The position numbers were made by a program, and so were the translations under genes. Under the pieces are notes generated by a model. That model searched no databases. It had not been told where the DNA came from and was given only the letters and a program-made list of their open reading frames with translations. Of a stretch of 64,000 nucleotides of DNA, positions 43,516-52,704 are shown one piece after another. The DNA is taken from contig OW818645.1 of NCBI GenBank assembly GCA_942492835.1, forward strand, positions 930,001-994,000. The letters run 5' to 3'. Numbering within the stretch: position 1 is the first letter of the stretch; each line of letters starts with the position of its first letter. The stretch is from GWB2-37-7 sp942492835. Its GTDB lineage: Bacteria; Bacillota; Clostridia; Lutisporales; Lutisporaceae.

Positions 43516-43674
43516 TCTTCCACCTCAGTTTTTTTGCCTCGTAAACCTAAATATTTTATAATACTTAGGTTTAGTTATTTTTTAAAGATAATTTATAAGT
43601 TTTTCTTTTGTTAGTTTTATTATTCCAGATTTTTTTATACATTCTTTTATTCATTATAGATAGATAAAAAAACA

Positions 43675-43694
43675 GGTACGGTTTTCGCCGTACC
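43675..43694 (-). terminator. Terminator of the rplU-prp-rpmA operon
   Basis: GGTACGG and CCGTACC with a 6-nt loop are followed on the minus strand by seven T, 9 bp after the rpmA stop. Confidence 0.9.
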
Positions 43695-43702
43695 ATCTTA
43701 CC

Positions 43703-43987
43703 TTATTGAGCTACTGGATATACGCTGACTTTTTTCTTATCCTTGCCTTTTCTTTCAAACTTAACAACGCCTTCTACAAGTGCGAATAGTGTATCATCTT
43801 TACCTATTCCAACATTTGTTCCGGGATGTATCTTAGTTCCTCTTTGTCTAACTAATATATTACCAGCAGGAACTGTTTGTCCGTCAGCTCTCTTAACTCC
43901 AAGTCTTTGAGATGCACTATCACGGCCGTTTCTGGAGCTTCCTACCCCTTTTTTATGTGCGAATAATTGAAGGTTTATTCTAAACAT
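43703..43987 (-). CDS. rpmA: 50S ribosomal protein L27 with cleavable N-terminal extension
   Basis: A 94-residue protein. The mature L27 sequence AHKKGVGSSRNGRDS is preceded by the extension MFRINLQLF, which in Firmicutes is removed by the Prp protease before assembly. The prp gene is immediately upstream. L27's N-terminus reaches the peptidyl-transferase centre, so cleavage is expected to be essential. Confidence 0.97.
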   Translation of the reverse strand: MFRINLQLFAHKKGVGSSRNGRDSASQRLGVKRADGQTVPAGNILVRQRGTKIHPGTNVGIGKDDTLFALVEGVVKFERKGKDKKKVSVYPVAQ

Positions 43988-43990
43988 TTA

Positions 43991-44329
43991 TCACACCTCC
44001 TCATTTTCTCTTACATCTATATATTTTCTGTAACTTTCTTCAATATTCTTTAGACCAACATACATGGTTTCAAGTATTGCAGTACTCATAAGCTGCTGCT
44101 TGTCATTCAACTCTTTTGGAAGCTGACAACTCAAGTAGCCATCCTTAATCTCATACTTAATATCAATATCTGCAACCATTTTTAGCCCCTGTACCGTTGT
44201 TTGAGCAAGTACAGAAACTGCACTGCAAACTATATCAAACTCTCCTCGCTTACTGTAAGCTGTATGACCTGTAAGCTTATAGCCTGTGATACGTTTTGCT
44301 TTATTTCGATTAATTTCAATCTTTACCAT
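43991..44329 (-). CDS. prp: Ribosomal-processing cysteine protease Prp
   Basis: A 112-residue protein that cleaves the L27 extension. The catalytic pair is visible as His in TGHTAYSKRGEFD (about 22) and Cys in IVCSAVSVLAQT (about 35). Its place between rplU and rpmA is the standard one in Firmicutes. Confidence 0.95.
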   Translation of the reverse strand: MVKIEINRNKAKRITGYKLTGHTAYSKRGEFDIVCSAVSVLAQTTVQGLKMVADIDIKYEIKDGYLSCQLPKELNDKQQLMSTAILETMYVGLKNIEESYRKYIDVRENEEV

Positions 44330-44338
44330 TTCTATTAA

Positions 44339-44650
44339 TTAGAAATTGATTTTATCAATCATAACTCTTGTGAATGGCTGTCTATGACCTTGCTTCTTTC
44401 TGAAATCCTTCTTTGGCTTGTACTTGAATACGATAACTTTCTTTTCCTTGCCTTGTTGAACAACAGTACCTTCTACTTTGGCACCACTTACAACAGGTGC
44501 TCCGATTTGAAGCTCTCCATCCTTTGATACAACAAGTACTTCGTCAAATATAACTGCCTCTCCAGAAGCTACGTCAAGTTTTTCTACAGAAATAACATCA
44601 CCTTCGTTAACTCTGTATTGCTTTCCACCAGTTTTAATAATTGCATACAT
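44339..44650 (-). CDS. rplU: 50S ribosomal protein L21
   Basis: A 103-residue ribosomal protein with the typical start MYAIIKTGGKQYRV and end KQGHRQPFTRVMIDKI. It is the first gene of the operon, behind a structured leader and a near-consensus promoter. Confidence 0.98.
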   Translation of the reverse strand: MYAIIKTGGKQYRVNEGDVISVEKLDVASGEAVIFDEVLVVSKDGELQIGAPVVSGAKVEGTVVQQGKEKKVIVFKYKPKKDFRKKQGHRQPFTRVMIDKINF

Positions 44651-44728
44651 TAGGCTTACACCTCCTAAAATAAGTCTCGCCGGATGCTAGGTAAAATTTA
44701 AACCCGTTCCGTGCGGATACGCCTACAT
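44651..44728 (-). ncRNA. L21 ribosomal-protein leader
   Basis: The minus-strand leader between the predicted transcription start (about 44728) and rplU holds conserved-looking CCGCACGGAACGGG and CATCCGGCGAGAC segments, which fit the L21 leader element known in Firmicutes. It probably mediates feedback control of the operon. Confidence 0.75.
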
Positions 44729-44734
44729 CAATAT

Positions 44735-44763
44735 ACTTTATCATAGCTTAGTCTATTTGTCAA
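44735..44763 (-). promoter_or_regulatory. Sigma-A promoter of rplU-prp-rpmA
   Basis: TTGACA and TAAAGT on the minus strand are spaced by exactly 17 nt, just upstream of the L21 leader. Confidence 0.8.
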
Positions 44764-44822
44764 TGCTATTTCCTATGTATTGCAGCACTTTTATGTCATT
44801 GTTTCCTAAATCATAAGCGTTA

Positions 44823-46091
44823 TTATTTTTTGAAACCTGTTAAAATTTTTCCCTCACCATTGCAGCATGGACATTCACTTAAGAATGCGTTGTCGATTCT
44901 TTGACGAACCTTTTTACGAGTCATTTCCACCAATCCCAAGTGAGTTATTCCTAAAACATTAGTCTTAGTTCTATCCTTCTTCAGTGAGTTTTTAAGTGAC
45001 TCAAGAACAACCTCTTCATGCTGTTTTTCATGCATGTCTATAAAATCAATTATTATAATGCCTCCTATATCGCGAAGCCTCAGCTGCTTTGCAATTTCCC
45101 TGGCAGCTTCCACATTTGTCTTTAATACAGTATCCTTAAGATCTATACTACCTACAAACTTACCTGTGTTTACATCTATTACAGTTAAAGCTTCTGTTTG
45201 GTCAATTACCAGATATCCTCCAGATTTAAGCCAAACCTTGCGAGACAATACCTTACTGATTTTTGGTTTAATATCATAAAACTCAAAAATTTCATAAGCC
45301 TTATCAAAGTATTCTATCCTTTTAACTAAGTCCTTTGATATAAGTGTAACAATTTGCACTACCTGAGCATATTGCTCTTTATTGTTAATTATAAATTTAT
45401 CAATGCTATTAGTAAACATATCTCGAACAGTTCTATAGACTATATCCATGTCCTTATGTATTACTCTTGGGACAGGTCCTTGTACCTGTTCAACTTTTAT
45501 ACTTTCCCATAACATGCTGAGAAAATTGATATCTTCTTTAATATCTTCTTCGCTACAGCCTTCAGCTGCTGTACGAATTATTATGCCCTTGCTTTCTGGC
45601 TTATACTTATCCGCCAATACTTTCAACCGTTCTCTTTCTTCTTCGTTCTCTATTCGTCTTGAAATTCCGATATACTCTACTGTCGGCATAAGTACTATAA
45701 ACCTTCCTGGTAATGTTATATGTGTTGTTACTCTAGCACCCTTTGTACTAATAGGTTCTTTTACTACTTGAATTACAATTTCTTGACCAACCTTTAGGAA
45801 ATCGTTAATATTTGCATTTTTATATTTGTCTGAAAACTCTCCTTCTTCTTCCTCACCAAAATATGCGTTAGGGATAGCATCTTTAACATATAAAAATACA
45901 TTCTTGTCTATTCCTATATTAACAAAGGCAGCCTGCATTCCCGGCAGCACATTTTCCACCCGTCCTTTGTAGATGTTACCTACAATAGACTGATGTTCAT
46001 TTTTCTCTACATACAGCTCAGTTAGCTCCTTATCCTCAAGTAAAGCTACTGTAGTTTGCATTTTCCCAACGTCAATAATTATTTCCTTCAT
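44823..46091 (-). CDS. rng: Ribonuclease G/E family endoribonuclease
   Basis: A 422-residue enzyme for rRNA maturation and mRNA decay. The S1 domain region has GNIYKGRVENVLPGMQAAFVNIG; the catalytic part shows DQTEALTVIDVNTG and GGIIIIDFIDM with the metal aspartates; the zinc-link motif CPCC is near the C-terminus. It lies upstream of rplU and after the radical SAM pair, a common clostridial order. Confidence 0.95.
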   Translation of the reverse strand: MKEIIIDVGKMQTTVALLEDKELTELYVEKNEHQSIVGNIYKGRVENVLPGMQAAFVNIGIDKNVFLYVKDAIPNAYFGEEEEGEFSDKYKNANINDFLKVGQEIVIQVVKEPISTKGARVTTHITLPGRFIVLMPTVEYIGISRRIENEEERERLKVLADKYKPESKGIIIRTAAEGCSEEDIKEDINFLSMLWESIKVEQVQGPVPRVIHKDMDIVYRTVRDMFTNSIDKFIINNKEQYAQVVQIVTLISKDLVKRIEYFDKAYEIFEFYDIKPKISKVLSRKVWLKSGGYLVIDQTEALTVIDVNTGKFVGSIDLKDTVLKTNVEAAREIAKQLRLRDIGGIIIIDFIDMHEKQHEEVVLESLKNSLKKDRTKTNVLGITHLGLVEMTRKKVRQRIDNAFLSECPCCNGEGKILTGFKK

Positions 46092-46104
46092 TAATCCATG
46101 CCCC

Positions 46105-46160
46105 TATCTAAATGTTTTGTATTTATTAATTTTTTTCACAACATATCTAAATGTTTTGTA
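46105..46160. repeat. Two 17-bp direct repeats
   Basis: TATCTAAATGTTTTGTA occurs at 46105-46121 and again at 46144-46160, in the gap before RNase G. Function unknown. Confidence 0.6.
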
Positions 46161-46168
46161 CATATAAT

Positions 46169-46882
46169 TTATTTGTTTTCATACTTTAATAAATCCAACA
46201 ACTTTCCATTCTTTTCTGCATAGACCTCATTCCGAAGAATCTTTATTCTTTTAACATCAATTCCTGCATATTCTACAAAAGCTTGTATAAGTACCTCTGG
46301 CTTCAGATTTGCCTGACTTCCGCTTAGCAGTAGACAGTTAAAAGTACAGATACCATCCTCACAGCCTTCCATTGTCATCTCCAAAATCATAGGTTTTATA
46401 TCAAATTCTTTAATTTCAAAGTTCTTTTTGGGCTGGCGCTTTTTGCCAATTATACTTTCTTGATTTAAAAATTCTATTAACTTACCTTTGACATATTGTA
46501 AATCAGGTTTTTCTATAGTTGCATAAATTGTGTACTTAGCATGGGTTATTAAAGCCATCGCACTTTTAAAGCTTTCAGGTAGCACAGAAGCCCCCAATAC
46601 CTTTATTCCTATTGGCATAGAGAGATTTAATCTTGTAATCATGTCGTCCAAGTCCATGGTATGCTCAAGTGTTATATCTACATACTCTGCCATACTAATT
46701 ACTCCTAAGGATAAAGGTGCTCCAAAGGACATCTCTGGATGAGGGTTATAGCCTCCACTGTATGCTATAGGAATGTTTGCCCTTCTTATAACTCTCATAA
46801 AGGTTCTCATCAAGTCCAAATGAGAAATATATTTAACCTCATTCCCTTTAGAAAATTTTACTCTTACATTTATCATTTGCAT
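46169..46882 (-). CDS. Radical SAM-linked protein (DUF2344, TIGR03936 type)
   Basis: A 237-residue protein. The family start VRVKFSKGNEVKYISHLDLMRTFMR and GGYNPHPEMSFGAPLSLGV are clear. These proteins are almost always encoded next to, or fused with, the TIGR03960 radical SAM protein, as here (10-bp overlap). The biochemical role is unknown, but association with RNase G and ribosomal genes suggests RNA or ribosome modification. Confidence 0.9.
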   Translation of the reverse strand: MQMINVRVKFSKGNEVKYISHLDLMRTFMRVIRRANIPIAYSGGYNPHPEMSFGAPLSLGVISMAEYVDITLEHTMDLDDMITRLNLSMPIGIKVLGASVLPESFKSAMALITHAKYTIYATIEKPDLQYVKGKLIEFLNQESIIGKKRQPKKNFEIKEFDIKPMILEMTMEGCEDGICTFNCLLLSGSQANLKPEVLIQAFVEYAGIDVKRIKILRNEVYAEKNGKLLDLLKYENK

Positions 46883-48729
46883 ACACCGCCTTCTTCTAAA
46901 AGATTAATACCGCAGCCAGTGCATACTGTTCTACAATCCCTGGTCAGTTCTGCTTTTAAGGATTTCTTGTATTCACTTCTAAGATACTTCTTATTTACGC
47001 CTATATCAATATGATCCCAAGGCAGCTGTTCCTCTAGCTCACGTCTTCTATAAGCATAAAACTCAGGATCTACTCCACACTCTTTAAATGCCTCCATCCA
47101 TAAATCAAACTTAAAAAACTCGTCCCATCCATCAAACTTGCATCCATTTTCCCACGCTTTAATCAATACTTCGCTTAGTCTTCTATCTCCACGGGCAAAT
47201 ATTGCTTCTAAGAAGCTGACATATGGCTCACTCCAGCTAAAGTTTACCTGTTTTTTCTTCAGTGCAGCTCTTAGATGCTTCTGTTTCTCTATCAGTGTAT
47301 CTATTCTATCCTGTGGTTCCCATTGGAAGGGGGTAAATGGTTTAGGTACAAACGATGATGCACTTATGGTAACCTTTAGCCCTCTGCCTCTTTTTTCCTT
47401 TGCCACTTGATAGTATCTGCTTATAACTTTATCTGCAAGATCAGCAATGCCTTCTATATCCTCCATTGTTTCAGTGGGAAGACCTATCATAAAGTATAAC
47501 TTAACGCCTGTGTAACCTGTTTCAAAAGCAGCTCCTACCGAGCTTATTAAATCTTCTTCAGTTACTCCTTTGTTTATTACATCTCTCATTCTTTGAGTTC
47601 CTGCCTCTGGAGCAAATGTCAAACTACTTTTGCGTACCTTCTGTATTTCTTCAATAAGCTTTAAAGAAAAGGAGTCTATACGCAGTGAAGGAAGTGACAA
47701 AGCAACTCTCCTAGACTGATATTTTGACATTAGCCTTTCTACAAGCTCTTGAAGTCTAGAATAATCACCTGTAGATAAAGATGAAAGAGATATTTCCTCA
47801 TAGCCTGAGCTTTCAAGCAGCCTGTCTGCTATCTCAACTAGTTCATCTACTGTTCTCTCCCTTATTGGTCTGTATACCATTCCTGCCTGACAGAATCTGC
47901 AGCCTCTAGTGCAGCCTCTGAAAATCTCCAGCATTACTCTATCATGTACTATATCTATAAATGGAACAATAATCTTATCAGGAAAATAAACATTTTCAAG
48001 AGATTTAACTACACGTTTTTTCACCTTTTTAGGTACATCCTCATATTTAGGGCTTACCTGTTTTATTGTATTGTCCTCGTTGTATTCTACGTTATATAGA
48101 GAAGGCACATATACTCCTCTTATAGAAGCAGCATACCTTAAGAACTCCTCTCGACTTTTACCGCTAGACTTCCAGCTCCTATAAGCATCCATAATTTCTA
48201 ACAGTAATTCCTCTCCTTCACCTATAGCAAACAAGTCCACTATCTCAGCAAGAGGTTCAGGATTGTATGCACATGGCCCTCCTGCTATTACAAAGGGGGC
48301 TCCTTCTTTTCTATCCTTTGATCTTAAAGGTATACCTGCTAAATCAATCATGTTTACAATATTTGTATAGCTCATCTCATATTGCAAAGTAAAGCCTATA
48401 AAATCATAATCCTTGATATAGTCCCTGCTTTCTAATGCAAAAAGCTTTACTTCATTTTGTCGCATCTCTTTTTCCATGTCAGGCCAAGGGGCAAATACTC
48501 TTTCACAATATATATCCTTTTGTTTATTTAGTAAATGATATAGTATTTTGATGCCTAGATGAGACATTCCTACCTCGTATACATCAGGAAAACAAAATGC
48601 AAAGCGTATATTTATACCTTCCATACTTTTATGTATACTATTCCATTCGTTTCCTACATATCTTCCTGGCTTCTCAACCCTTGGAAGTATGTCATCATAG
48701 ATAAAATCTTTTATTTCATCATTAATCAT
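46873..48729 (-). CDS. TIGR03960-family B12-binding/radical SAM protein
   Basis: A 618-residue enzyme. An N-terminal cobalamin-binding-like region (about 20-190) is followed by a radical SAM core with CTRGCRFCQAG and then a C-terminal region rich in Trp/Glu and ending with cysteines (CRTVCTGCGINL). Substrate is unknown. The start at 48729 has GGAGG 6 nt upstream; the longer frame from 48789 does not. It precedes and overlaps its DUF2344 partner. Confidence 0.9.
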   Translation of the reverse strand: MINDEIKDFIYDDILPRVEKPGRYVGNEWNSIHKSMEGINIRFAFCFPDVYEVGMSHLGIKILYHLLNKQKDIYCERVFAPWPDMEKEMRQNEVKLFALESRDYIKDYDFIGFTLQYEMSYTNIVNMIDLAGIPLRSKDRKEGAPFVIAGGPCAYNPEPLAEIVDLFAIGEGEELLLEIMDAYRSWKSSGKSREEFLRYAASIRGVYVPSLYNVEYNEDNTIKQVSPKYEDVPKKVKKRVVKSLENVYFPDKIIVPFIDIVHDRVMLEIFRGCTRGCRFCQAGMVYRPIRERTVDELVEIADRLLESSGYEEISLSSLSTGDYSRLQELVERLMSKYQSRRVALSLPSLRIDSFSLKLIEEIQKVRKSSLTFAPEAGTQRMRDVINKGVTEEDLISSVGAAFETGYTGVKLYFMIGLPTETMEDIEGIADLADKVISRYYQVAKEKRGRGLKVTISASSFVPKPFTPFQWEPQDRIDTLIEKQKHLRAALKKKQVNFSWSEPYVSFLEAIFARGDRRLSEVLIKAWENGCKFDGWDEFFKFDLWMEAFKECGVDPEFYAYRRRELEEQLPWDHIDIGVNKKYLRSEYKKSLKAELTRDCRTVCTGCGINLLEEGGVCK

Positions 48730-48873
48730 TAGTAACCTCCGAGCTTTTCCTTTGTGCATTATGTTTTGTATGTTTACCAATATTTTCATATATGCATTTC
48801 AAAAGTTTTCATTTATATTATTGCATAATTATCATTTTAATACTATACAAATTGTACAAATCTTTTAGCAGAT

Positions 48874-49716
48874 TTAATGTGATTTTATTTGACCTATTTT
48901 GCTATCATAACCATACTTAAGAAAAGCATCCATGATATCTGCCTCACTTAAAGTCTTAATAATCCTTCCGCTATCATCTATTACATGAATTATGCATATG
49001 CTTCCTGGACTAAACTGATTGGCAGCAAACCTTACAAAACTATCTTGATGCAGCTTCAAGATTCTGGTTTTTGAGCTTCTTTTTTCTGCACCAGCTTTCT
49101 TATTATTGTTTCTATTTAACAAATAATAGTATGAACAATATCGTAGCTCCTTGTGGCAGCCCAGATAAATGAATAAAGCTGTAATTATATATGCAACGCT
49201 GTAGCTGCTCTTATAAATTATAAAAATATTATAAAGAACCAGTGCAATAGCTGTAAGTCTTCCCGATATAACCATTGCCTTAGTCGCTTGCTTATAGCTC
49301 ATAAAATGCAAAAGTATGTTTCTTATTATCCTTCCACCATCCATAGGTAAGGCAGGCATAATATTAAAAATTAAAAGTATTATGTTATATTGTCCTATAG
49401 TCTTTAGAAGCTCATTTGATCCAGAAAATATTATCCCCACTGCGGCTATGAAAGCAGTCACGCCAGGTCCTGCAATAGCAATAAAAGCTTCCATATATCC
49501 TCCATACTTAGTTATATCCTCCATCTTTGCTACTCCGCCAAAGGGAAAAAGTTCTATTTCCTCTACCTTTATACCTAACAATTTGGCAACAATGACATGT
49601 CCTATTTCATGTAGGAGAACACTAGCAAATATAATAAGGCTTTGATGAATATAGCCTATATATATAGTTACAAATAAAAAAAGGATAAAAAATAGGTTTA
49701 ATTTTATCCTTATCAT
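48874..49716 (-). CDS. spoIVFB: Site-2 intramembrane protease, SpoIVFB-like
   Basis: A 280-residue M50 metalloprotease. The zinc motif HEIGH is near residue 36 and the third ligand is in NIMPALPMDGGR near 135. Six hydrophobic segments and a C-terminal CBS-like region (VIDDSGRIIKTLSEADIMDAF) are visible. In B. subtilis SpoIVFB processes pro-sigma-K in the mother cell. The adjacent upstream gene encodes a SpoIVFA-like protein, supporting this assignment. The start at 49716 is favoured over a GTG at 49728. Confidence 0.85.
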   Translation of the reverse strand: MIRIKLNLFFILFLFVTIYIGYIHQSLIIFASVLLHEIGHVIVAKLLGIKVEEIELFPFGGVAKMEDITKYGGYMEAFIAIAGPGVTAFIAAVGIIFSGSNELLKTIGQYNIILLIFNIMPALPMDGGRIIRNILLHFMSYKQATKAMVISGRLTAIALVLYNIFIIYKSSYSVAYIITALFIYLGCHKELRYCSYYYLLNRNNNKKAGAEKRSSKTRILKLHQDSFVRFAANQFSPGSICIIHVIDDSGRIIKTLSEADIMDAFLKYGYDSKIGQIKSH

Positions 49717-49787
49717 AAAAGCCCCCACATAGTTAATATATTTTTCTTATAATAGAGCCTAATAATATCCATTTAACAAATTCTAAC

Positions 49788-50513
49788 TTATTGTAAAGAA
49801 GCCCTATTCAGCTTCTCAAGTGGATTAATCGACTCATTATTCTCTTGGATTTCAAAATGAAGATGAGACCCTGATACTATTCCTGTATCCCCTACTTCAG
49901 CTATAATATCTCCTTGTTTAACTTTTTGTCCTTCTTTTACCAAAGTCTTATAACAGTGTGCATATATTATTACATAGTTTCCACTCTCAACTCTTACAAA
50001 CTTACCGTTAGACTCGTCCTCTCCAACCTCCTTCACTTTACCACTGGTGGAGGATTTAATAGCTGTTCCTATCTCACCATCTATATCAATACCAGTATGG
50101 AACTTTGCGGTATTAAATACCGGATGTATACGCTCACCGAAAGGAGAAGTTATTTCTCCATCAACTGGCATTATAAAGGTAATGTTAGTGTTATCTTCCG
50201 TTATGCCAAGAACCTTTTTAGTGTCTGGTATGATAGTTTTATAATTTTTGAAGGTATCTACAGTATTATTTAGGTTGATATTCCAATTCATGACCTCCTT
50301 GACACTCTGTGAAATGTTATTTGTTATAACAGTATTTATATTGTTTATTAATAGAAGCAAAGCGACGATAATCAAGGTTACAAAGGTTTGAAGCAACAGT
50401 TTGTCAAAATATGTCTTATCTCCAAATCTTTTAAATTTGAAAACATCACCAAATTTTTTATATTCATTAACATATTTTATTTGTGAAGTATCATCAAAGT
50501 TGTTGTTATCCAT
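49788..50513 (-). CDS. spoIVFA: SpoIVFA-like membrane M23 (LytM) protein
   Basis: A 241-residue protein with one transmembrane segment at about 42-61 and a C-terminal LytM domain. The zinc-binding pattern looks complete (HTGIDID and SHLHFE). The size, membrane topology and position directly upstream of spoIVFB match SpoIVFA, which holds SpoIVFB inactive until signalled. A true peptidoglycan hydrolase is the alternative, since the active-site histidines are kept. Confidence 0.78.
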   Translation of the reverse strand: MDNNNFDDTSQIKYVNEYKKFGDVFKFKRFGDKTYFDKLLLQTFVTLIIVALLLLINNINTVITNNISQSVKEVMNWNINLNNTVDTFKNYKTIIPDTKKVLGITEDNTNITFIMPVDGEITSPFGERIHPVFNTAKFHTGIDIDGEIGTAIKSSTSGKVKEVGEDESNGKFVRVESGNYVIIYAHCYKTLVKEGQKVKQGDIIAEVGDTGIVSGSHLHFEIQENNESINPLEKLNRASLQ

Positions 50514-50606
50514 AAAATCTCCTCCCTTGTTTATTCTAGGCAGTCCTAAAACAAAAAGCTTAATTTATATAATATATTTTAGGGAGCAAGCTTTTATGAT
50601 AAAAAA

Positions 50607-50629
50607 AACTGCTGATTTTATCAGCAGTT
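50607..50629 (-). terminator. Terminator of the min genes
   Basis: AACTGCTGA and TCAGCAGTT with a 5-nt loop run into eight T on the minus strand; the stem touches the minE stop codon. Confidence 0.9.
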
Positions 50630-50912
50630 AAAACTTTCCATTATTCTTCATTCTTATGATTGGAATATTAGCAATTAAAGCAGGGACTGATGTGTTATCT
50701 ACGTCTCTTTTTGTTCTTGTAAGTGTTATCTCTAATCCAGCTTCATCTATCTCCATATAATCGGATATCACACCAATTATCTCGCCTTTAATCATCTCAA
50801 GAAATTGAGGAGAAACGTTAGCACGATCATGAATTAACACTAGCTTAAGACGTTCTTTAGCAATGTCCTTGCTACTATTGTCAGTTTTAGTAAACATTTT
50901 AAACAAGTCCAT
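50628..50912 (-). CDS. minE: Cell division topological specificity factor MinE
   Basis: A 94-residue protein with the MinD-binding N-terminus (SKDIAKERLKLVLIHDRANVSPQFLEMIKGEI) and a C-terminal dimerisation part (MEIDEAGLEITLTR). It releases MinD from the membrane and drives pole-to-pole oscillation, as in some clostridia (B. subtilis uses DivIVA instead). Last gene of minC-minD-minE. Confidence 0.95.
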   Translation of the reverse strand: MDLFKMFTKTDNSSKDIAKERLKLVLIHDRANVSPQFLEMIKGEIIGVISDYMEIDEAGLEITLTRTKRDVDNTSVPALIANIPIIRMKNNGKF

Positions 50913-50924
50913 AACTACTCCTCC

Positions 50925-51728
50925 TTACTTCCTCTTATTAAAGCCAAACATCTTAGCGAGTTTAGCCATAAATCCCTGATCTGTTTCTAAATTCATAAAT
51001 GGCACATCTTCTCCCAAAATTCTCTTAACTACATTTTTATATGCTAACCCTGCCAAAGAATCACTATTTGTGACAGCCGGCTCACCTCTGTTTGTAGATA
51101 CGACTATATGTTCATCATCAGGCACAACACCTAAAAGTTCAACTGCTAATATATCAATCATATCATCTATATTCATCATATCACCGCGTTTAACCATGTC
51201 AACTCTAAGTCTGTTAATTACAAGCTGTGGATTTTTTAATCCGTTTGCCTCCAAAAGACCAATTATTCTGTCTGCATCTCTTACAGCTGAAATCTCTGGT
51301 GTAGTCACCACTATAGCCCTATTCGCTCCTGCAATAGCATTTTTAAAGCCTTGCTCTATACCTGCCGGGCAGTCAACTATTACATAGTCAAACTCATTGG
51401 CAAGTTCAATAGTAAGCTGCTGCATTTGCTGTGGTGTAACAGAATTCTTATCCTTAGTTTGTGCTGCTGGCAGCAAATATAGATTCGCATATCTCTTATC
51501 TTTTATCAAGGCTTGTCTTAACCTGCATATACCATCTACCACATCAACTAAATCATATACTATTCTATTTTCCAATCCCATAACGACATCAAGATTTCTT
51601 AGACCAATATCAGCATCAACTAAAACAACACTTTTGCCTTCCAAAGAAAGACCAGTTCCGATGTTTGCTGTTGAAGTTGTTTTTCCAACTCCACCCTTAC
51701 CGGATGTAATAACAATTACTTCCCCCAT
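50925..51728 (-). CDS. minD: Septum site-determining ATPase MinD
   Basis: A 267-residue deviant Walker A ATPase (SGKGGVGKTTSTANIG at about 9-24) with DADIGLRNLDVVMGLENR, DCPAGIEQGF and a C-terminal amphipathic helix (FMAKLAKMFGFNKRK) for membrane binding. It recruits MinC and is displaced by MinE. Confidence 0.97.
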   Translation of the reverse strand: MGEVIVITSGKGGVGKTTSTANIGTGLSLEGKSVVLVDADIGLRNLDVVMGLENRIVYDLVDVVDGICRLRQALIKDKRYANLYLLPAAQTKDKNSVTPQQMQQLTIELANEFDYVIVDCPAGIEQGFKNAIAGANRAIVVTTPEISAVRDADRIIGLLEANGLKNPQLVINRLRVDMVKRGDMMNIDDMIDILAVELLGVVPDDEHIVVSTNRGEPAVTNSDSLAGLAYKNVVKRILGEDVPFMNLETDQGFMAKLAKMFGFNKRK

Positions 51729-51783
51729 TGTACAACCTCCATTACATAAACAAATGTATAGTTTATTATTAAAATTTATTCTT

Positions 51784-52446
51784 TTATCTATTTGGTAAAT
51801 ATGGTTCTACAAATATCATGCCCTGCTTTACCATTGCCATCTCAGGCACTGATGTTCTTACTCCAAGACCATCAGGTGATCTTGTAATTATATCACCTAT
51901 TCTAATTTGTGCTGGCTGTAAATTCAAAGCAGCAACAAAAGCCTCATAATCTCCATTAGATCCTGCATGAGCTACACCTCTCATAGTACCCATAATCACT
52001 ATGCAGCCCGTAGCTTTTATCTGAGCACCTGGGTTTACATCTCCTATTATTACTATATTGCCACTAAACTCTATAAGCTGTCCTGACCTTACAGTTGCTC
52101 TTAGCATAAGCACCTTATCCTGAATAACATTACTATAAGGCAGCTTTTCATAGGATGTATCTTCTCTTGTTTCTTCTTTATCGACAAATATAGCTTGATC
52201 TTCAGAGTACTCACCTACAACAGTCATGCCATATTCATTCTCTACTAAGTCCTTAAGCTCGCTAAAATCTTCTTTTGATAATCTTTTGCCCTTAAAATTT
52301 ATTATCTTAGCGCCTTCAAAAAAGCGCTTGGAGGGCTTTATCTTCTTGTTAAGATTATCTTTGATTTTTTCCATGTCCATATCTTCTTTTAACAGTATAA
52401 ATAAGCCTTCCTTAGTTCCTTTAAAAACTACTGCATTTTCGCTCAT
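51784..52446 (-). CDS. minC: Septum formation inhibitor MinC
   Basis: A 220-residue FtsZ inhibitor. The N-terminal domain begins ENAVVFKGTKEGLFI; the C-terminal beta-helix has VRSGQLIEFSGNIVIIGDVNPGAQIKATGCIVIMGTMRG, the MinD-binding face. The ATG at 52446 gives the normal family start; GGAGG lies 13 nt upstream, a long spacing, and an earlier ATG (52473) has none. Confidence 0.95.
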   Translation of the reverse strand: MSENAVVFKGTKEGLFILLKEDMDMEKIKDNLNKKIKPSKRFFEGAKIINFKGKRLSKEDFSELKDLVENEYGMTVVGEYSEDQAIFVDKEETREDTSYEKLPYSNVIQDKVLMLRATVRSGQLIEFSGNIVIIGDVNPGAQIKATGCIVIMGTMRGVAHAGSNGDYEAFVAALNLQPAQIRIGDIITRSPDGLGVRTSVPEMAMVKQGMIFVEPYLPNR

Positions 52447-52655
52447 TTGAAGAATGATACCTCCTGCCACCATCCAAAGTTGATTATTAGTAATAAATTA
52501 ATACATACATATAAATTTCTGCACAAGCTTGTTAAATCCTTCTTTTTACTATAAATATAAACATAAAATTTACATGTATCTATTTACATTAGTTTGAAAG
52601 AAAAGAACCTGTCAGACACATAGGTCTTTCAATAAGCTATAGTGCATTAAAGTTT

Positions 52656-52693
52656 AAAAAAGCTCACAACATATGTAAATTGTGAGCTTTTTT
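52656..52693 (-). terminator. Terminator of the mre/mrdA operon
   Basis: A 14-bp stem (52656-52669 with 52680-52693) with a 10-nt loop has T-runs, 12 bp beyond the mrdA stop. Confidence 0.9.
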
Positions 52694-52704
52694 AAATATA
52701 TTTT

